Shown here one piece after another: positions 16,830-24,987 of a stretch of DNA of 29,268 nt (the first letter of the stretch is position 1; each line of letters begins with the position of its first letter). This DNA comes from SIG607 sp045605385. Lineage in GTDB: Bacteria > Bacillota > Clostridia > Oscillospirales > Acutalibacteraceae. The translations under genes were made by a program, and so were the position numbers. The stretch covers positions 1 through 29,268 of the forward strand of contig JAZUPW010000064.1 in assembly GCA_045605385.1 (NCBI GenBank), in the 5' to 3' direction. The notes beneath the pieces are model-generated. The model saw only the letters and a program-made list of their open reading frames with translations, was not told where the DNA came from and did not search any database.

Positions 16830-17142
16830 GCCCCCCTACAAAATCCATACAAAAAAAGGTCGGCGCAAAAAGCAGCTATGTTTTGTAGTTGTTTACACAA
16901 AAAAAGATAAATTATTGCTACATCATTACAAAATATTGCTTTAATACGCAAAAGGAATGTGTTATCATAATGTTATATTAATTTATGACATTTATATTAA
17001 AATTTTGTTCAATAACACCAAACAGTTGTTAAAATTACAATTTTTGGTTGGTTGAAAATATATTCTTTGTATTATAAAATAAAATTGTCAATCTTTCACA
17101 GCAATACAAGGAATATAAAAAATAAAAAAAAGGAGAAAAAAT
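16830..17142 (+). promoter_or_regulatory. Intergenic region before gene B, with a candidate promoter
   Basis: Over 300 bp without a gene. A candidate promoter is TTGAAA (17052-17057), 17-bp spacer, TAAAAT (17075-17080). TTGTCAATCTTTCA (17085-17098), also found before gene A, then lies at the expected transcript start. The TTTTGAAA-type operator pair of genes A and C is not seen here. Confidence 0.45.
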
Positions 17143-20007
17143 ATGAGAAAAATTTTAGCACTTCTTCTGTCGGTTCTTCTTTTAGCTGCTGGTTTGCCTA
17201 TTGCGGCTTCTGCAGTTGACGTTGTTGCAGGTGCAGCAACAGAACTTGACGGAAAATACTACTCTTTAGGCGAAGTTCTTTACGAGAACGATTTTGAAAA
17301 CGAAACAGATAGAGTATTACCTGCAGGTTGGGAAGCCGGTAAGCCTTCTTACGTTTGGGTTGGCGGCGGCGCTGTTGAAGCTTTCGCGTTTAAGACTTGG
17401 GACAACAAAAAGGTGTTCTACTTTGGCGCTACCAATACAGACGGCTTAGTATCACTTCCTACAATTAACACCAGAAACTATATGTTTGAAGCTGATATTA
17501 TTGTAAATACAGGTTATATTGGTATTGCAAACAATATTGTTGGCGGCGTTAACGGTTCAACAGGCGCTGTAATTAACAGATTCAGTCCAAGCGGAAACAC
17601 TAATCCTAACATTACCTTTAGTAAGGGTGATGCGGGTGTTGCACAAACAACAATTACCTTGCCCACTGAAAATCCTGCAAGCGGCGAAACCGTAAAGGTT
17701 AAAATCATAAGTTTTGAAGGCAAGAGTTATTTCTATTATAACGGTACTCTTGTATCAAGTTATGCCAATGCTTATCCTGGAAGCACAACCGACTGTGTTG
17801 GTTTCTTTGGCTGTAACTCTTACTTTACGGCAGATAACGTTAAAATTACCGCTTTAAAGGTGGCAGAACCTACATATATTATAGGCGATAACTACTTTAA
17901 AATGGGTGAAGTTCTTTACGAGAACGATTTTGAAACCTCCACACATGAAGTTCTTCCCGAAGGTTGGGAATCAGGAAGACCCAGCTACGTATGGAAAGGT
18001 GGCGGTGGTGATCCTTCGGTTAAGGCTTGGCATAATGGTGACGGTAAAAAATATTTAGCTTTTGGCGCCAGCGGTTCCGACGGTATGGCATTTTCTCCCG
18101 TAATTAACACCAGAAACTATGTGTTTGAAGCTGATATTATTGTAAATACAGCTTATATTGGTGTTGCAAACAATAAGCCCGGCGGACTTAACGGTTCAAC
18201 AGGCGCTGTAATTAACAGATTCAGCCCCAGCGGAAACACTAATCCTAACATTACCTTTAGTAAGGGTGATGCGGGTGTTGCACAAACAACAATTACCTTG
18301 CCCACAGAAAATCCTGCAAGCGGCGAAACCGTAAAGGTTAAAATCATAAGCCTTGATGGCAGCAGTTATTTCTATTATAACGGTACTCTTGTATCAAGTT
18401 ATACCAATGCTTATCCTGGAAGCACAACCGACTGCGTTGGTTTCTTTGGTTGCAACTCTTGGTTTAACGTAGATAACGTTGTTATTACCGCATTAAACAT
18501 TGTTAAACCTACTTACGTTTTAGACGGCAAAGAATTTACCGAGGGCGACGTTCTTTACGAGAACGATTTCCAGAACACTACCAGCGGTGAAATTGCTGAA
18601 GGTTGGACAGCAGGTATTCCTACCTACGGTTGGAACCATGCAACAGGCAGTGTTCCTTCTTATGCAGTATTCCACGAAACCTGGTCTCCCTATGGTAGAT
18701 ACATTTCTATAGGAACAGGCGGATATGACGGATACGTTGCTGCTCCCGAAATTAACACAAGAAACTACATTTTTGAAGCAGACGTTACCGTTAACACCGC
18801 CAATAATGCTACTATTGGTATTGCAAACAATATGGCAGGCGGCATAGCAAATTCTCAGGCTGCCGTACTTTCGGGAATTCGTCTTAACGGAAGCACCGCA
18901 GCACACTATACACAAAGTAAGGGTACTGCTGATGTTACTATAAACCAGACCATTACTTTAGATGCAAATCCTGTAAATAAAGAAGTTATTAAAGTTAAGC
19001 TTATAAGTTTTGAAGGCAAGAGTTATCTTTACCTTAATGGTGATGTTGTTTCTACATACAGCAACCTCTATAAAGATGAAAAGAGCGATTACGTTGCTTT
19101 CTATGGCTGCAACGGTTGGCTCAACGTAGATAACGTTGTTGTTACAGCTATTGATATCCCCGGTGAAGAACCTGAAGATACCGTTGAAATTGTTGAAATC
19201 GCAGGCATTAATGCTGTTAAAGTTGCTGAAAACGTAGAAGATAATAACGCTTACAAGGTAAGCCTTACAATGAACGCAGACGTTGCTGCAAACGTTGGCT
19301 TCTTTACTGCAGATGCAGACAACGCTGCAAGTGTTGGCTACGTTGAAGGTGCAAACGCAACTATTATTTCTGTAGAAGCAGGCGCTACTGCTGCTGAGGC
19401 TTTTGTAACCGTAGATAAAAAAGGCAGCACAGCAGATGCAGTTGGTTCTGACCTTTATATGTACGTAATCGACGGTGACGTAAGCGCATTGAATATCAGC
19501 GAAGCATCGGCAGTATTGCTTACCGACGTTACAGGCGAAAAACCGCTTCTTACACAGGCTGGTATCTCTATGCTTGAAGGCGTTGCTGAAAACAATAATC
19601 AGGCGCTTCGTTATTACTTCAATTATGATTCAATTAACGGCAATGACATTATCATTGACGGCGAAGTTTACACAGTTAAATCCCGTGGTTTCTTGGTTAC
19701 AAACGGCACAGCAAACGCTAATGCTCAGATAACAAGAAGCGCTGCTAACGGCACAACTGTTAAAGATATTAACGTAACCAAACTTGCTAATTGCTGGAAT
19801 GCAGTTGCTAATAACGATGCGTTGAATTCAAGCGAACTTACTTACTCTATTTACGTTACAGGCTTCAAGCCCGTAAACGGAACTTACAACAACACAAGCA
19901 GACTTTACGTAAAAGGCTATGTTGTTGTAGAAGTAAACGGTGTAGAGTATACACTTTACAGCGAAGAACTTAATATGACCGTAAGTGAAGTTGCAAATTT
20001 AGTTTAA
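17143..20007 (+). CDS. Secreted protein B: three concanavalin-like repeats plus shared C-terminal module
   Basis: 954 aa. Signal peptide 1-24 (ASA|VD); the first nine residues, MRKILALLL..., nearly match protein A. Three tandem modules of about 212 aa (about 36-240, 248-452, 461-668) each start with GEVLYENDF or GDVLYENDF followed by GW, then INTRNY, FEAD, KVKIIS and GFFGCNS (copy 3: FYGCNGW); this pattern suggests LamG/concanavalin-like beta-sandwiches. Residues about 680-954 form the C-terminal module also ending protein A (LYMYVIDG, YTVKSRGFL, LYVKGYVVVE, ELNMTVSEVA). No enzyme motif is visible, so it may be a binding or surface protein. AGGAG lies 7 nt before the ATG. Copies 1 and 2 are nearly identical over about 270 nt. 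Likely co-expressed with A, by read-through or its own promoter. Confidence 0.8.
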   Translation: MRKILALLLSVLLLAAGLPIAASAVDVVAGAATELDGKYYSLGEVLYENDFENETDRVLPAGWEAGKPSYVWVGGGAVEAFAFKTWDNKKVFYFGATNTDGLVSLPTINTRNYMFEADIIVNTGYIGIANNIVGGVNGSTGAVINRFSPSGNTNPNITFSKGDAGVAQTTITLPTENPASGETVKVKIISFEGKSYFYYNGTLVSSYANAYPGSTTDCVGFFGCNSYFTADNVKITALKVAEPTYIIGDNYFKMGEVLYENDFETSTHEVLPEGWESGRPSYVWKGGGGDPSVKAWHNGDGKKYLAFGASGSDGMAFSPVINTRNYVFEADIIVNTAYIGVANNKPGGLNGSTGAVINRFSPSGNTNPNITFSKGDAGVAQTTITLPTENPASGETVKVKIISLDGSSYFYYNGTLVSSYTNAYPGSTTDCVGFFGCNSWFNVDNVVITALNIVKPTYVLDGKEFTEGDVLYENDFQNTTSGEIAEGWTAGIPTYGWNHATGSVPSYAVFHETWSPYGRYISIGTGGYDGYVAAPEINTRNYIFEADVTVNTANNATIGIANNMAGGIANSQAAVLSGIRLNGSTAAHYTQSKGTADVTINQTITLDANPVNKEVIKVKLISFEGKSYLYLNGDVVSTYSNLYKDEKSDYVAFYGCNGWLNVDNVVVTAIDIPGEEPEDTVEIVEIAGINAVKVAENVEDNNAYKVSLTMNADVAANVGFFTADADNAASVGYVEGANATIISVEAGATAAEAFVTVDKKGSTADAVGSDLYMYVIDGDVSALNISEASAVLLTDVTGEKPLLTQAGISMLEGVAENNNQALRYYFNYDSINGNDIIIDGEVYTVKSRGFLVTNGTANANAQITRSAANGTTVKDINVTKLANCWNAVANNDALNSSELTYSIYVTGFKPVNGTYNNTSRLYVKGYVVVEVNGVEYTLYSEELNMTVSEVANLV
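17275..17910 (+). repeat. Concanavalin-like module repeat, copy 1 (gene B)
   Basis: The unit begins at GTTCTTTACGAGAACGATTT and recurs at 17911 (offset 636) and 18550 (offset 639 from copy 2). The segment 17551-17820 is about 96% identical by eye to 18190-18459, which points to recent duplication or gene conversion. Confidence 0.8.
17911..18549 (+). repeat. Concanavalin-like module repeat, copy 2 (gene B)
   Basis: Second in-frame unit of about 213 codons. Its central and 3' parts are nearly identical to copy 1; its 5' third is more diverged. The third copy, from 18550, is more distant but keeps the same start and end motifs. Confidence 0.8.
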
Positions 20008-20044
20008 TATTCCTGTTTTCTCATAACATTTGTTACCCAAAAGG

Positions 20045-20074
20045 AAAACCACCGCTTTTATAGCGGTGGTTTTT
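20045..20074. terminator. Bidirectional terminator between gene B and araC-2
   Basis: AAAACCACCGCT (20045-20056) pairs with AGCGGTGGTTTT (20062-20073), followed by T on the plus strand and a T-rich minus-strand tail. It serves both convergent genes. Confidence 0.85.
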
Positions 20075-20079
20075 CTTTG

Positions 20080-20859
20080 CTATTTTTTTAGTTTTTTGAA
20101 ATCTTTAGGAGAAATTCCTGCTACTTTTTTAAACTTTCGGCTGAACTGACTTAGTTCATCAAATCCTAACATTTCGGCTATTTCACTTATTGTATAAGCG
20201 CCGCTGTCCATAAGTTGTTTGGCGTGGTTTATTTGCAAATTCTGTATGTAATCAAGCGGTGAAGTACCGTAAAGTCTTTTAAAAATATCTCTGAAATATT
20301 CGGGGGTAATCTTGCACATTTCCGCAAGATATTCTACCTTTATTCGCTTAGAATGATAATTTTCGTGAATATATTCCATAGCGGGTTTTATAACGTTGTA
20401 TTTTTCCTTAGGCAAGTAATCGGTGAAATAATGCTTTTTCATTGTATAAATTATCTGGTAAAGTTCTGAAAGCGCTCTTTCGCGATATCCCGGTTTTTTT
20501 GCATTCCAAACTTTTAATACCGTTTTGAAACGTTCGCACAGTTTCGGATTATTCTGCGCGTGAAAAATAAAAGGTTTTGCATTGATATCTTCGGTAAGCG
20601 AAAATGAAATTGTAAAGGTGTTAAAAGGTTTATCTACCTCTAAATGATAGCTTGAACCCTTGGGTATAAACGAAATATCACCGGGTACTCTTTCAAAGGT
20701 TGTGCCGTCTGAAAAAACTATTCGTCCATAGCCTTCTTCAATAATTCCAAAAGCGTAATCACCACGGTTAATTACGGGTGAGATAATTTTTTCTTTTTGG
20801 TAAGCTTCGTAAGAACCAACCCGTTTTATATTTAATTCGCTGTGCATAAATTGTTCCAT
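20080..20859 (-). CDS. AraC-family transcriptional regulator 2
   Basis: 259 aa, a close paralogue of AraC-1; more than half the positions look identical, most strongly in the C-terminal DNA-binding part. The sensor half has GDISFIPKGSSYHLEV; the DNA-binding half has VEYLAEMCKITPEYFRDIFKRLYG and ISEIAEMLGFDELSQFSRKFK, ending ISPKDF. The frame extends to 20919, but GGAG precedes the ATG at 20859 (GGAGAAAGCAAATG), and the extension would run through the promoter. It faces secreted protein C (start 21009) and has the same operator layout as AraC-1, so the two may recognise the same or overlapping sites; inferred, not shown. Confidence 0.93.
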   Translation of the reverse strand: MEQFMHSELNIKRVGSYEAYQKEKIISPVINRGDYAFGIIEEGYGRIVFSDGTTFERVPGDISFIPKGSSYHLEVDKPFNTFTISFSLTEDINAKPFIFHAQNNPKLCERFKTVLKVWNAKKPGYRERALSELYQIIYTMKKHYFTDYLPKEKYNVIKPAMEYIHENYHSKRIKVEYLAEMCKITPEYFRDIFKRLYGTSPLDYIQNLQINHAKQLMDSGAYTISEIAEMLGFDELSQFSRKFKKVAGISPKDFKKLKK

Positions 20860-20890
20860 TTGCTTTCTCCAGAAAAAAGTTTTTACAAAT

Positions 20891-20919
20891 ATTATAAAAT
20901 TTTGTTTTGAAAGTGTCAA
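20891..20919 (-). promoter_or_regulatory. araC-2 promoter, overlapping the operator
   Basis: On the minus strand, TTGACA (20914-20919), 17-bp spacer, TATAAT (20891-20896): same geometry as for araC-1, with the -35 inside the first repeat. Confidence 0.8.
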
Positions 20920-20937
20920 GTAGTTTTGAAAATGTCA
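20905..20937. promoter_or_regulatory. Direct-repeat operator of the araC-2 / gene C switch
   Basis: TTTTGAAAGTGTCA (20905-20918) and TTTTGAAAATGTCA (20924-20937), period 19 bp, ending right at the -35 of gene C. It is conserved with 11472-11504 in sequence, spacing and position. Confidence 0.75.
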
Positions 20938-20966
20938 TTTACTTAAGTGAGTGCTTTGTTTATAAT
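20938..20966 (+). promoter_or_regulatory. Promoter of secreted protein C
   Basis: TTTACT (20938-20943), 17-bp spacer, TATAAT (20961-20966). The leader is about 35 nt to ATG 21009. The weak -35 adjoining a direct repeat suits activation. Confidence 0.75.
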
Positions 20967-21008
20967 ATAGTCAGCAAAATCTCAATATTTATAAAAGGAG
21001 AGAAGTAT

Positions 21009-24000
21009 ATGAGAAAGTTAAACAAAATTTTGGCGTTAATTTTAAGCCTTACGCTTGTACTTTCGTTTTTGCCAATTTTTCCCGCAATGGCAGAAGAAAG
21101 CGAAGAGTTTGGTTATGCTAAAAAACTGAATGCAGAAATCGGTGAAACAATAATTGACCACGATTATTCTACTATGACCGAGCTTCCGCAGGACGTTAAC
21201 GCTTCGGAGGTTTCATTTAAGCCTACTGCGGCTGTTAACAATGAGTACACACTTGCATTCGACAGATGGTGGAATTCTGCAAGCGTTGCTTACTATAACG
21301 TTGATTCTGCCAACTATGTTGCCAAAATCACTATGGTTGTAGATAACGTGCAAACACAGAGAATTGGTGGATTTTTTGAGTTTGAAACCATTGGCAAAGA
21401 CACTTCGGGCAACGATGTGGTTGCATCTGATATAGTTATAGGTTTACCTGATAGAGACGTAGGTGTTCCTTACGGCGGAAGTGTTAACGTTTATAATCAG
21501 AACGCACAATATGGCTTTGACACCATAACAGGCGTTACTCCGTTTACTGCCGACAGCGAAATTGAAACCTTTACACTATACGTTTATTGTATTGGCGGTG
21601 TAAACTATTACACTTTGGCAGACGGTACACTTATTTCTTATTCTACTCATAACACCGCCGCTACCGTTGGCGAAAACAACGTAATAAAACTTCACGGCGA
21701 CTACGGTATTGTTTACGTTACCGATTTTGTAGTTAAAGAATTAAATAAAATTGCTTCTGAAGATGATTCCGAAAATAATTTTGAAGCTCTTGGCGAAAAG
21801 ACAGGCTTCTCTATTGGCGAGAAAATTGTTGCTTACGACTTTGCTGAGTATGACACTGCTCCTGAAGGTTGGACACTTACCTCTTCGAGCGTTGGCAAGG
21901 GCTCTTCTGAGTCTGTCGGCAGAAACGTACTCCGCCTTAACAACAACACAGGCAATAGTAGCGCTTCGTTCAACATAGCTTCGGGTGACGTTGCTATTCT
22001 TCTTACAGCAGGTATTGACTATAGTCAGACTCTTGCGGGCTCTTTGGTATTAGCTATTAAAGATACAAACGGTAACTTCGGCGCATCCTGGTCTTTAGGA
22101 TTACCTAAGAGAAACGCTGAACATATGCTTAAAGCAGGTAAGAGCTGTATTACCGATAAGAAGAATTACTCTTATCCTACCGCAGGCGATTACGAATATA
22201 ACGTAGACGGTTACACTACCGTTAAAATGTTAATGTATTACGTGGACGGCGCTATTATCTGCTATTGGCCCGACGGCACCTTTGTTGGCAGCATTAAGCT
22301 TAACGAAAACGCAGATATGAGCAACGGTACGGTTATTAGCCTTGGTAACGACTGGGCAACCGCTTATATTCACGATATTAGTGTTTACAGCATTACTCCC
22401 TACGTTCCGCCCTTCAATAGCGGTCTTGTAGAGAACAGCGGCTTTATTGCAGGCGATATGTTGGCAAATATAGATTTTGCAAATGCAACTGATGAAGGTT
22501 GGACCTTTAAGGCAGCAAGTATTGGCGCAGGTAGCGGCGAAAGCGCAACCAGAAGCGTTTTAAGACTTTCTGATGAATGGGGTTATTCTAATGCAACCTA
22601 TACAATTCCTGCAAAGAACTTTGCCGCAACCGTTACAATTGGTATAGACTACGCGCAAAAATTAAGCGGTAGCTTTGTGTTTGGCGTTAACGATGCCGAC
22701 GGCGTTCGCGCAGCAAATTGGTCTTTAGGTCTTCCTAAGCGTAGCGAATCTCAAACTCTTAAAGCGGGTAAGAGCTGTATTTCAGATAATAAATCGTGGT
22801 TTTACCCCGCTGCAGGAAATTACGAATATAACGAAGCCGGTTATACAACCTTAAAAATGGTTATGTACCTTTACGACGGTATTTTCTACTTCTTCTGGGA
22901 AGACGGCAGATTTGTTTACAGTATTCCTGCGAGCAGCGCCTGTGATTTAAGCAAAGGTGATTTACAGTTGGTTTTGGCAAATGACTACGGACGTATGTAC
23001 GTTCACGATTTAAAAATATATGAAATTATTCCTAACACTTTAAAGGTTGATTTTGCAAAATTCGGTCTTGACGGCGAAACCCCTGTTATTGACTTCAATA
23101 TGTCTTATGACAACGCTTTGAAAGACGTTGTTTCGGCTGAAAATTTGGAATTCGGCGCTGTTGTTACAATTAACGACAACGCAACAACCACCGATGTAAC
23201 AATAGATACCGAAGGCGCTGTTATTTGGGAACTTGAAAAAGGTCAGGCACAGAACGATATTTTCAAGTTTGCAAAAGAAATGACAGTAACCGAAGATATT
23301 TTAGACAAGTTTGTTAACGTAAGATTGTTTGTAAAGAACGGCGAAATCTATTCTTATGCAGATGCAGTTTCTTATTGTCCCGCACAGCTTGCAGACGTTT
23401 TCTATCGTTCTACACAGAGTGAAGACGAAAAGAAAGCAGTAGAAGAAATTTTTGCTGAGTCTGAAGTTTTCTTCGGTAAAGAATCTAAAAAGACCACATT
23501 TACGGTATTTTCTGACTTCCACTACATTGAAGGAATGTATATTTCCTCTATTGCCGATATGAACACTATTATGGACCGCGCTAACGAGAGTGGATCTTCC
23601 TTTGTGCTTAGTGCCGGCGATATGTGTAACGATATAAGTGGTTCTCCCGAACTTATTAATGCGTTTAAAAACAACAAGTACGGTATTGACGTTGCTAACG
23701 TTTACGGTAACCACGAGTTAGAACTCGCTAATGATATGTCTAACGTTACCGAAACCCTTACCAACGTAACCGACGCTGTTTGGGGCACCGCAGACGGAAG
23801 TTTTGATGCTAATATCGGCTATTTCTACTTTGAAAGAGACGGCTTCAGAATTATTTGTACCGATACAAACTATTCATGGAACCCGACAAGCGAGATTTGG
23901 GAGCATAACAAACGTTGGAGCTACGGTCCTCCTGCAGGTAACCAATACGCTAACTCTTTGGGACCTGTTCAGATTGAGTGGTTACAAAACGTGCTTGATG

Positions 24001-24884
24001 ATGCAGCAGAAAAGGATATTCCTTGTATTGTAATGAGCCATGCGGCATTAAATAACGGTTGGGGTGAGCAATCTTCTGATGCTTCTACCACACAAAAGAT
24101 GTTTGAGGATATAAACAAGGTTAATCCAGGTACCGTTATGATGCATATTTCGGGTCATGCTCACGACGACAGAATTGAAAACATAAACGGTATTGTTTAC
24201 TTCCGTTGTAATACAACACGTAATGGTTACTGGAAAGGCTCAGGTACAGACCACTACACCGAAGAAGACACCTATATGCAGGAAACCTACGATAAAGAGG
24301 GTAATTTCTTAGGCTACGTAGAAAAGAAGATTGGTGAATTAAGCGGTGGTAAGAATACCCACTTTACCAAGGAAGCGTTAAGCGCTACCGTTACCATTGA
24401 TGAATGCGGTATTATTACCATTGAAGGTATGGGCGCTACCTGGATGAACGGTGTTGAACCCGACCTCACAGGTGTTTCACCCTACATCAGACCTCAGATT
24501 AGCAACTATTCTTCATTTAACTGTGAAGCAGGTCATATCTGGGCAGAAAAATACACTGTAGAAGACGGCGTTCACTATAAAAAGTGTATTAACCCCGAAT
24601 GTACCATTACCGAAGTAAGCGAAAATGCTTATTACGGCGAACACGAATACGTAAACGGCGTGTGTGTTTGCGGTAAAACCGAAGCCGCCGCTTATGAAAA
24701 AGGCGATATTGACGGCAACGGCAGTGTAAATGCCGCAGACTTAGCGCTTCTTAAAAAGGTTGTTGCAGGTCTTACACCGATTGATGACGAAGAGGTTAAA
24801 AACCCCAATGCAGATGATATCCCCGGCACACCTAATGCCGCTGACCTTGCAGCGTTAAAGAAGAAAATTGCAGGGCTTGAGTAA
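21009..24884 (+). CDS. Secreted protein C: multimodular metallophosphoesterase with dockerin
   Basis: 1291 aa. Signal peptide 1-28 (AMA|EE). Its modules parallel protein A from A residue 246: about 34-247, 260-468 and 479-676 (the latter two with GLPKR and LKAGKSC), linker about 677-824, calcineurin-like phosphoesterase about 828-1090. Metal residues are D836, H838, D871, N901, H902, H1011, H1050 and H1052, a full set. A Cys segment (1172-1222) with VCVCGKTE precedes a dockerin-like C terminus: loop 1 DIDGNGSVNAAD (1233-1244) is canonical; loop 2 (1268-1279) lacks Ca ligands at positions 1 and 5. It lacks the first module and C-terminal module of A. The start is ATG 21009 after AAAGGAG; the 34-residue upstream extension spans the promoter and is rejected. 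Controlled with araC-2. The substrate is unknown. Confidence 0.87.
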   Translation: MRKLNKILALILSLTLVLSFLPIFPAMAEESEEFGYAKKLNAEIGETIIDHDYSTMTELPQDVNASEVSFKPTAAVNNEYTLAFDRWWNSASVAYYNVDSANYVAKITMVVDNVQTQRIGGFFEFETIGKDTSGNDVVASDIVIGLPDRDVGVPYGGSVNVYNQNAQYGFDTITGVTPFTADSEIETFTLYVYCIGGVNYYTLADGTLISYSTHNTAATVGENNVIKLHGDYGIVYVTDFVVKELNKIASEDDSENNFEALGEKTGFSIGEKIVAYDFAEYDTAPEGWTLTSSSVGKGSSESVGRNVLRLNNNTGNSSASFNIASGDVAILLTAGIDYSQTLAGSLVLAIKDTNGNFGASWSLGLPKRNAEHMLKAGKSCITDKKNYSYPTAGDYEYNVDGYTTVKMLMYYVDGAIICYWPDGTFVGSIKLNENADMSNGTVISLGNDWATAYIHDISVYSITPYVPPFNSGLVENSGFIAGDMLANIDFANATDEGWTFKAASIGAGSGESATRSVLRLSDEWGYSNATYTIPAKNFAATVTIGIDYAQKLSGSFVFGVNDADGVRAANWSLGLPKRSESQTLKAGKSCISDNKSWFYPAAGNYEYNEAGYTTLKMVMYLYDGIFYFFWEDGRFVYSIPASSACDLSKGDLQLVLANDYGRMYVHDLKIYEIIPNTLKVDFAKFGLDGETPVIDFNMSYDNALKDVVSAENLEFGAVVTINDNATTTDVTIDTEGAVIWELEKGQAQNDIFKFAKEMTVTEDILDKFVNVRLFVKNGEIYSYADAVSYCPAQLADVFYRSTQSEDEKKAVEEIFAESEVFFGKESKKTTFTVFSDFHYIEGMYISSIADMNTIMDRANESGSSFVLSAGDMCNDISGSPELINAFKNNKYGIDVANVYGNHELELANDMSNVTETLTNVTDAVWGTADGSFDANIGYFYFERDGFRIICTDTNYSWNPTSEIWEHNKRWSYGPPAGNQYANSLGPVQIEWLQNVLDDAAEKDIPCIVMSHAALNNGWGEQSSDASTTQKMFEDINKVNPGTVMMHISGHAHDDRIENINGIVYFRCNTTRNGYWKGSGTDHYTEEDTYMQETYDKEGNFLGYVEKKIGELSGGKNTHFTKEALSATVTIDECGIITIEGMGATWMNGVEPDLTGVSPYIRPQISNYSSFNCEAGHIWAEKYTVEDGVHYKKCINPECTITEVSENAYYGEHEYVNGVCVCGKTEAAAYEKGDIDGNGSVNAADLALLKKVVAGLTPIDDEEVKNPNADDIPGTPNAADLAALKKKIAGLE

Positions 24885-24921
24885 TTTAAGGACAATATAC
24901 TAAAAAGATTATAAATTGAAT

Positions 24922-24960
24922 AAAGACCGAAGAGGAATTTTGTCTTCCTCTTCGGTCTTT
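24922..24960. terminator. Terminator between gene C and the rhamnosidase gene
   Basis: A 16-bp perfect stem, AAGACCGAAGAGGAA arm (24922-24937) with TTCCTCTTCGGTCTTT (24945-24960), 7-nt loop. Convergent genes on both sides could share it. Confidence 0.85.
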
Positions 24961-24987
24961 AGTTTTAATACGTAAGAAACGTATCAA

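Noticed and set aside
17551..18459. CRISPR or other DNA-level repeat array
   Set aside because: The repeats are in-frame coding modules of about 212 residues, not short palindromic repeats with spacers; no CRISPR array or cas gene is seen.
20907..21008. 34-residue N-terminal extension of protein C
   Set aside because: The extension overlaps the operator and promoter and would hide the signal peptide; AAAGGAG precedes ATG 21009.
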